DNA from: an uncultured Drancourtella sp.
GTDB taxonomy: Bacteria; Bacillota; Clostridia; Lachnospirales; Lachnospiraceae
Length of the DNA: 6,524 nt
Assembly (NCBI GenBank): GCA_937880845.1
Contig: CALFLL010000056.1
Location: 1-6,524, forward strand
Reading direction: 5' to 3'
Shown here one piece after another: positions 3,765-6,524 of this stretch; position 1 is the stretch's first letter, and each line of letters begins with the position of its first letter. A program made the position numbers and the translations under genes. The notes below the pieces were generated by a model that saw only the letters and a program-made list of their open reading frames with translations, did not search any database and was not told where the DNA came from.

Positions 3765-6150
3765 AAAGACGAATGGAAAGAAAGATGTAAAGAAACTTAC
3801 CGTTCAACAGACCATTGCCTACAAAGAAATGGGGAGGGATGGTATTTGCAGGGTGCAGGGAAATGTCTATTCCAAATGTATCCGGTTTTACGATATCAAC
3901 TATCAGTTAGCACAGAATGAAGATAAGAATGCAATCTTTGAAAACTGGTGTGATTTCCTAAATTATTTTGACAGCAGCATCCATTTTCAGCTCAGTTTTA
4001 TCAATCACAAGAGCAGCATGAAGGAATTCGAGCAGGTGATCAAGATCAGTCCACAGGGAGATGCTTATGATGATATCCGTATGGAATATGCCAACATGCT
4101 GAAAAAACAGCTTGCAAGAGGAAACAATGGTTTGGTGAAAACGAAATACATCACTTTTTCTATTGAAGCGGAAAATATCCGGGAAGCAAAACCAAAGCTG
4201 GAGCGTATTGAGTCTGATATTTTAAATAACTTTAAGATCCTTGGTGTGATGGCATATCCTCTGAATGGAGAGGAGCGACTGCGGATTCTGTATGAAACGT
4301 TTAATCCGGATTCTACAGTGGAATTCCAGTTTGATTATGGATCTATGATTAAAACGGGGTTAAACACAAAAGATTATATCGCACCTACCAGTTTTGTGTT
4401 TAAGGATGGGAAAACCTTCCAGATGGGAAATACGATGGGGGCGGTTTCTTATTTACAGATCCTTGCTCCGGAGTTGACGGATAAGATGCTGGCAGAGTTT
4501 TTGGATATTGATAAGGACTTGATTGTAAATCTTCATATTCAGTCTGTGGATCAGATGAAAGCGATCAAGCTGGTAAAAAGTAAAGTAACGGATATCAATA
4601 GAATGAAAATTGAAGAGCAGAAAAAAGCAGTAAGAGCAGGGTACGATATGGATATCATTCCGTCGGATCTGAATACCTATGGAGGGGAAGCAAAACGGCT
4701 TTTGGAAGATCTGCAGTCACGAAATGAGCGTATGTTCCTTGTAACAGCGCTCTTTTTAAATACCGCAAAAAGCAAGCAGGAATTGGAAAATGCGATCTTT
4801 CAAACAGCCGGTATCGCACAGAAATATAATTGTATGTTAAAGCGTCTGGACTATCAGCAGGAAGAAGGACTTATGAGCAGTCTTCCGCTTGGTGTAAATC
4901 ATATTCCAATCAAGAGAGCGTTGACAACGACCAGTACAGCGATTTTCGTACCATTTACCACACAGGAATTATTCATGGGCGGCGATTCTTTGTATTATGG
5001 ATTGAATGCTACCAGCAATAATCTGATCATGGTAGACAGGAAGAAGTCGAAAAATCCAAATGGTCTGATTCTTGGTACACCGGGATCGGGAAAATCTTTT
5101 GCGGCAAAAAGGGAAATGACGAATGTATTTTTCACAACTAAGGATGACATTATCATTGGAGATCCGGAAGGTGAGTATTATCCATTGGTTCATGCTTTGG
5201 GAGGACAGGTCATCCATATTTCCCCAAACAGTAAGGATTACATCAATCCGATGGATATCAATATGAATTATTCTGAGGATGATAATCCGTTGGGAGTAAA
5301 ATCTGACTTTATTTTATCCCTTTGTGAATTGATCATGGGAAGCCGGGATGGAATTGAAGCAGAAGAAAAGTCTGTTATTGACCGATGCCTTCCCCTTGTA
5401 TATCAGAACTATTTTTCTGATCCGAAACCGGAAAATATGCCGACTCTTGGAGATCTGTATGACTGTCTCCGCAAACAGAAAGAACCACAGGCACAGAGGA
5501 TTGCCACAGCTCTGGAAATCTATGTCAACGGATCTTTGAAGGTGTTCAATCACCAGACGAATGTAGAGCTGAATAACAGGATTGTCTGCTTTGATATCAA
5601 GGAGCTCGGAAAGCAGTTAAAAAAACTTGGAATGCTCATCATACAGGATCAGGTGTGGAACCGGGTGACGATCAACCGTGGCGTAAAATCTACCTGGTAC
5701 TATATCGATGAATTCCATCTTCTTCTAAAAGAAGAGCAGACGGCATCTTATTCGGTAGAGATCTTCAAGAGGTTTCGGAAGTGGGGCGGAATCCCAACTG
5801 GAATCACGCAGAATATAAAGGATCTCCTTTCCAGCCGGGAAATTGAAAATATTTTTGAAAACAGTGATTTTATTTTGATGTTAAACCAGGCTGCAGGTGA
5901 TCGTCAGATCCTGGCGAAACAATTAAATATCTCACCGTATCAGTTGTCTTATGTTACGAATTCCGGGGAAGGGGAAGGGCTTCTCTTTTATGGGACAACG
6001 ATCATTCCGTTTAAGGATAAATTTGATAAGTCCCTGAAGTTATATTCTCTCATGACAACAAAGCCGGAAGAAGTGGAACAAAGAGAAAAGGAAGGAGGCG
6101 GAAGTCTTGGCAGGGAAAGAACTGAAAGGAAGAGAGAAAGTTGTCAGTAA
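3733..6150 (+). CDS. virB4: VirB4/TraE-type conjugation ATPase (805 aa)
   Basis: The motor ATPase of the mating channel, working at the inner membrane face together with the PrgI- and TrbL-like proteins. The N-terminal domain (about 20-400) holds LTVQQTIAYKEMGRDGICRV and YDINYQLAQNEDKNAIFENW, typical of Firmicute VirB4. Walker A is GTPGSGKS at 448-455. Walker B is YYIDE at 656-660, with D659 and catalytic E660. The later motif GIPTGITQNIKDLL includes Q693 and is followed by the conserved SDFILMLNQAAGDRQILAKQ. All key residues are present and the length is standard. Translation starts at GTG 3733, preceded by AAAGGGGGAG (3717-3726, spacing 6), and overlaps prgI by 32 bp. The first 18 residues are very basic. 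The last part is Glu/Lys/Arg rich because it overlaps the next gene by 44 bp. Confidence 0.95.
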   Translation: MVRKRKKTANKKTNGKKDVKKLTVQQTIAYKEMGRDGICRVQGNVYSKCIRFYDINYQLAQNEDKNAIFENWCDFLNYFDSSIHFQLSFINHKSSMKEFEQVIKISPQGDAYDDIRMEYANMLKKQLARGNNGLVKTKYITFSIEAENIREAKPKLERIESDILNNFKILGVMAYPLNGEERLRILYETFNPDSTVEFQFDYGSMIKTGLNTKDYIAPTSFVFKDGKTFQMGNTMGAVSYLQILAPELTDKMLAEFLDIDKDLIVNLHIQSVDQMKAIKLVKSKVTDINRMKIEEQKKAVRAGYDMDIIPSDLNTYGGEAKRLLEDLQSRNERMFLVTALFLNTAKSKQELENAIFQTAGIAQKYNCMLKRLDYQQEEGLMSSLPLGVNHIPIKRALTTTSTAIFVPFTTQELFMGGDSLYYGLNATSNNLIMVDRKKSKNPNGLILGTPGSGKSFAAKREMTNVFFTTKDDIIIGDPEGEYYPLVHALGGQVIHISPNSKDYINPMDINMNYSEDDNPLGVKSDFILSLCELIMGSRDGIEAEEKSVIDRCLPLVYQNYFSDPKPENMPTLGDLYDCLRKQKEPQAQRIATALEIYVNGSLKVFNHQTNVELNNRIVCFDIKELGKQLKKLGMLIIQDQVWNRVTINRGVKSTWYYIDEFHLLLKEEQTASYSVEIFKRFRKWGGIPTGITQNIKDLLSSREIENIFENSDFILMLNQAAGDRQILAKQLNISPYQLSYVTNSGEGEGLLFYGTTIIPFKDKFDKSLKLYSLMTTKPEEVEQREKEGGGSLGRERTERKRESCQ

Positions 6151-6524
6151 AATGACAAGAGACGGTCTGACGGAAGAAAATCTGGCAGATGGTTCTGTAA
6201 AAGATATCAGCCATAAAAGCCGAGGCAGACCGCTGGAAATGAAACAGGACTTTGTTTTTGACCGGGAAAAGAAGAAAGACAAGCTGTCAGATGGACAAAG
6301 CGAGGAACGGAATCTGCAAAAAAAGCAGATCCGAAACTCCTCTTTGCGAAAAGAAGCAATATCTGAGGAACCTATTTTAGAAGAATCTGTGTTAGACGGA
6401 GAGGGAGCTGGGGAGAAAAACGTATCTGAAAAATCTCCCCAATACAAGAAAAAGTTTCGGGAACATGCGCAGATACCGGAAGATGACTCCTTGACCGGAC
6501 AGAAGAAAAAGATCCGGAAAAAGC
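6107..6524 (+). CDS. CD1108-type mobile-element protein, N-terminal 139 aa (runs off the window)
   Basis: Open to the right edge without a stop. It starts at TTG 6107, supported by a perfect AAGGAGG at 6092-6098 (spacing 8). The translated start (AGKELKGREKVVSKMTRDGL, then TEENLADGSV) matches what I know of the N-terminus of the protein encoded right after VirB4 in these elements. That protein is often annotated CD1108 family, with a C-terminal cell-wall hydrolase domain (NlpC/P60 or similar). The visible part is highly charged, Lys/Glu rich and low in hydrophobics, the usual long basic lead-in; no catalytic part is seen yet. The full protein would probably cut peptidoglycan so the channel can pass the wall. 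The ATG at 6152 lacks a ribosome site and would lose the conserved start. The overlap with virB4 suggests coupled translation. Confidence 0.8.
   Translation, partial: MAGKELKGREKVVSKMTRDGLTEENLADGSVKDISHKSRGRPLEMKQDFVFDREKKKDKLSDGQSEERNLQKKQIRNSSLRKEAISEEPILEESVLDGEGAGEKNVSEKSPQYKKKFREHAQIPEDDSLTGQKKKIRKK

Noticed and set aside
4830..5553. Short ORFs on both strands inside virB4
   Set aside because: They lie entirely within the conserved ATPase gene and have no own signals.
6152..6154. ATG 6152 as start of the last gene
   Set aside because: No ribosome site, and it would drop the conserved KVVSK region; TTG 6107 has AAGGAGG at ideal spacing.
6040..6447. Reverse-strand 135-aa ORF across the end of virB4 and the start of the next gene
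   Set aside because: Serine/phenylalanine-rich mirror of Lys/Glu-rich coding sequence on the + strand; typical shadow frame.

Overview
The window is a piece of the conjugation (tra) module of an integrative and conjugative element from a Gram-positive host. The best match is a Lachnospiraceae- or Clostridium-type gut Firmicute carrying an element of the Tn1549/CTn2/CTn4 kind. I base this on the gene order and on recognisable family sequences: VirD4-like coupling protein, Maff2-family small membrane protein, TrbL/VirB6-like membrane protein, PrgI-family protein, VirB4-type ATPase, then the start of a CD1108-type protein. Strong AAGGAGG-like ribosome sites, tight overlaps and moderately AT-rich DNA also fit. 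No database search was possible, so family names rest on recognition of motifs and order.

Left edge (1-476). The first 53 bases look like the last domain (domain VI) of a group II intron, with a bulged adenosine 7 nt from the 3' splice site. They are followed directly by the last 140 codons of the coupling protein gene. The stop codon in frame just upstream therefore lies in intron sequence and is not a nonsense mutation. The rest of the intron and the 5' exon are outside the window.

Middle (477-2060). Between the coupling protein and the mating-channel genes, which I recall as adjacent in related elements, lies an AT-rich block. It holds a doubtful 68-aa ORF and two small transcription regulators. 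Each regulator has an N-terminal XRE-type helix-turn-helix and two C-terminal membrane helices. Inverted repeats lie upstream of both regulators, and a strong rho-independent terminator ends the block. It looks like an inserted regulatory cassette that breaks the usual tra operon.

Right (2061-6524). A short leader region contains a 13-codon ORF, a palindrome, an orphan ribosome site and a hairpin. It precedes a compact operon: Maff2 protein, TrbL/VirB6-like channel protein, PrgI-family protein, VirB4 ATPase (GTG start, overlapping prgI) and the N-terminal part of a CD1108-type protein (TTG start, overlapping virB4). Together these would form the inner-membrane and motor part of a Gram-positive type IV secretion channel. 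VirD4 would deliver the relaxase-DNA complex, VirB4 would power the channel, the small membrane proteins would make the pore, and the CD1108-type protein would probably open the cell wall.

I see no tRNA, rRNA, CRISPR array, transposase or origin of transfer in the window.
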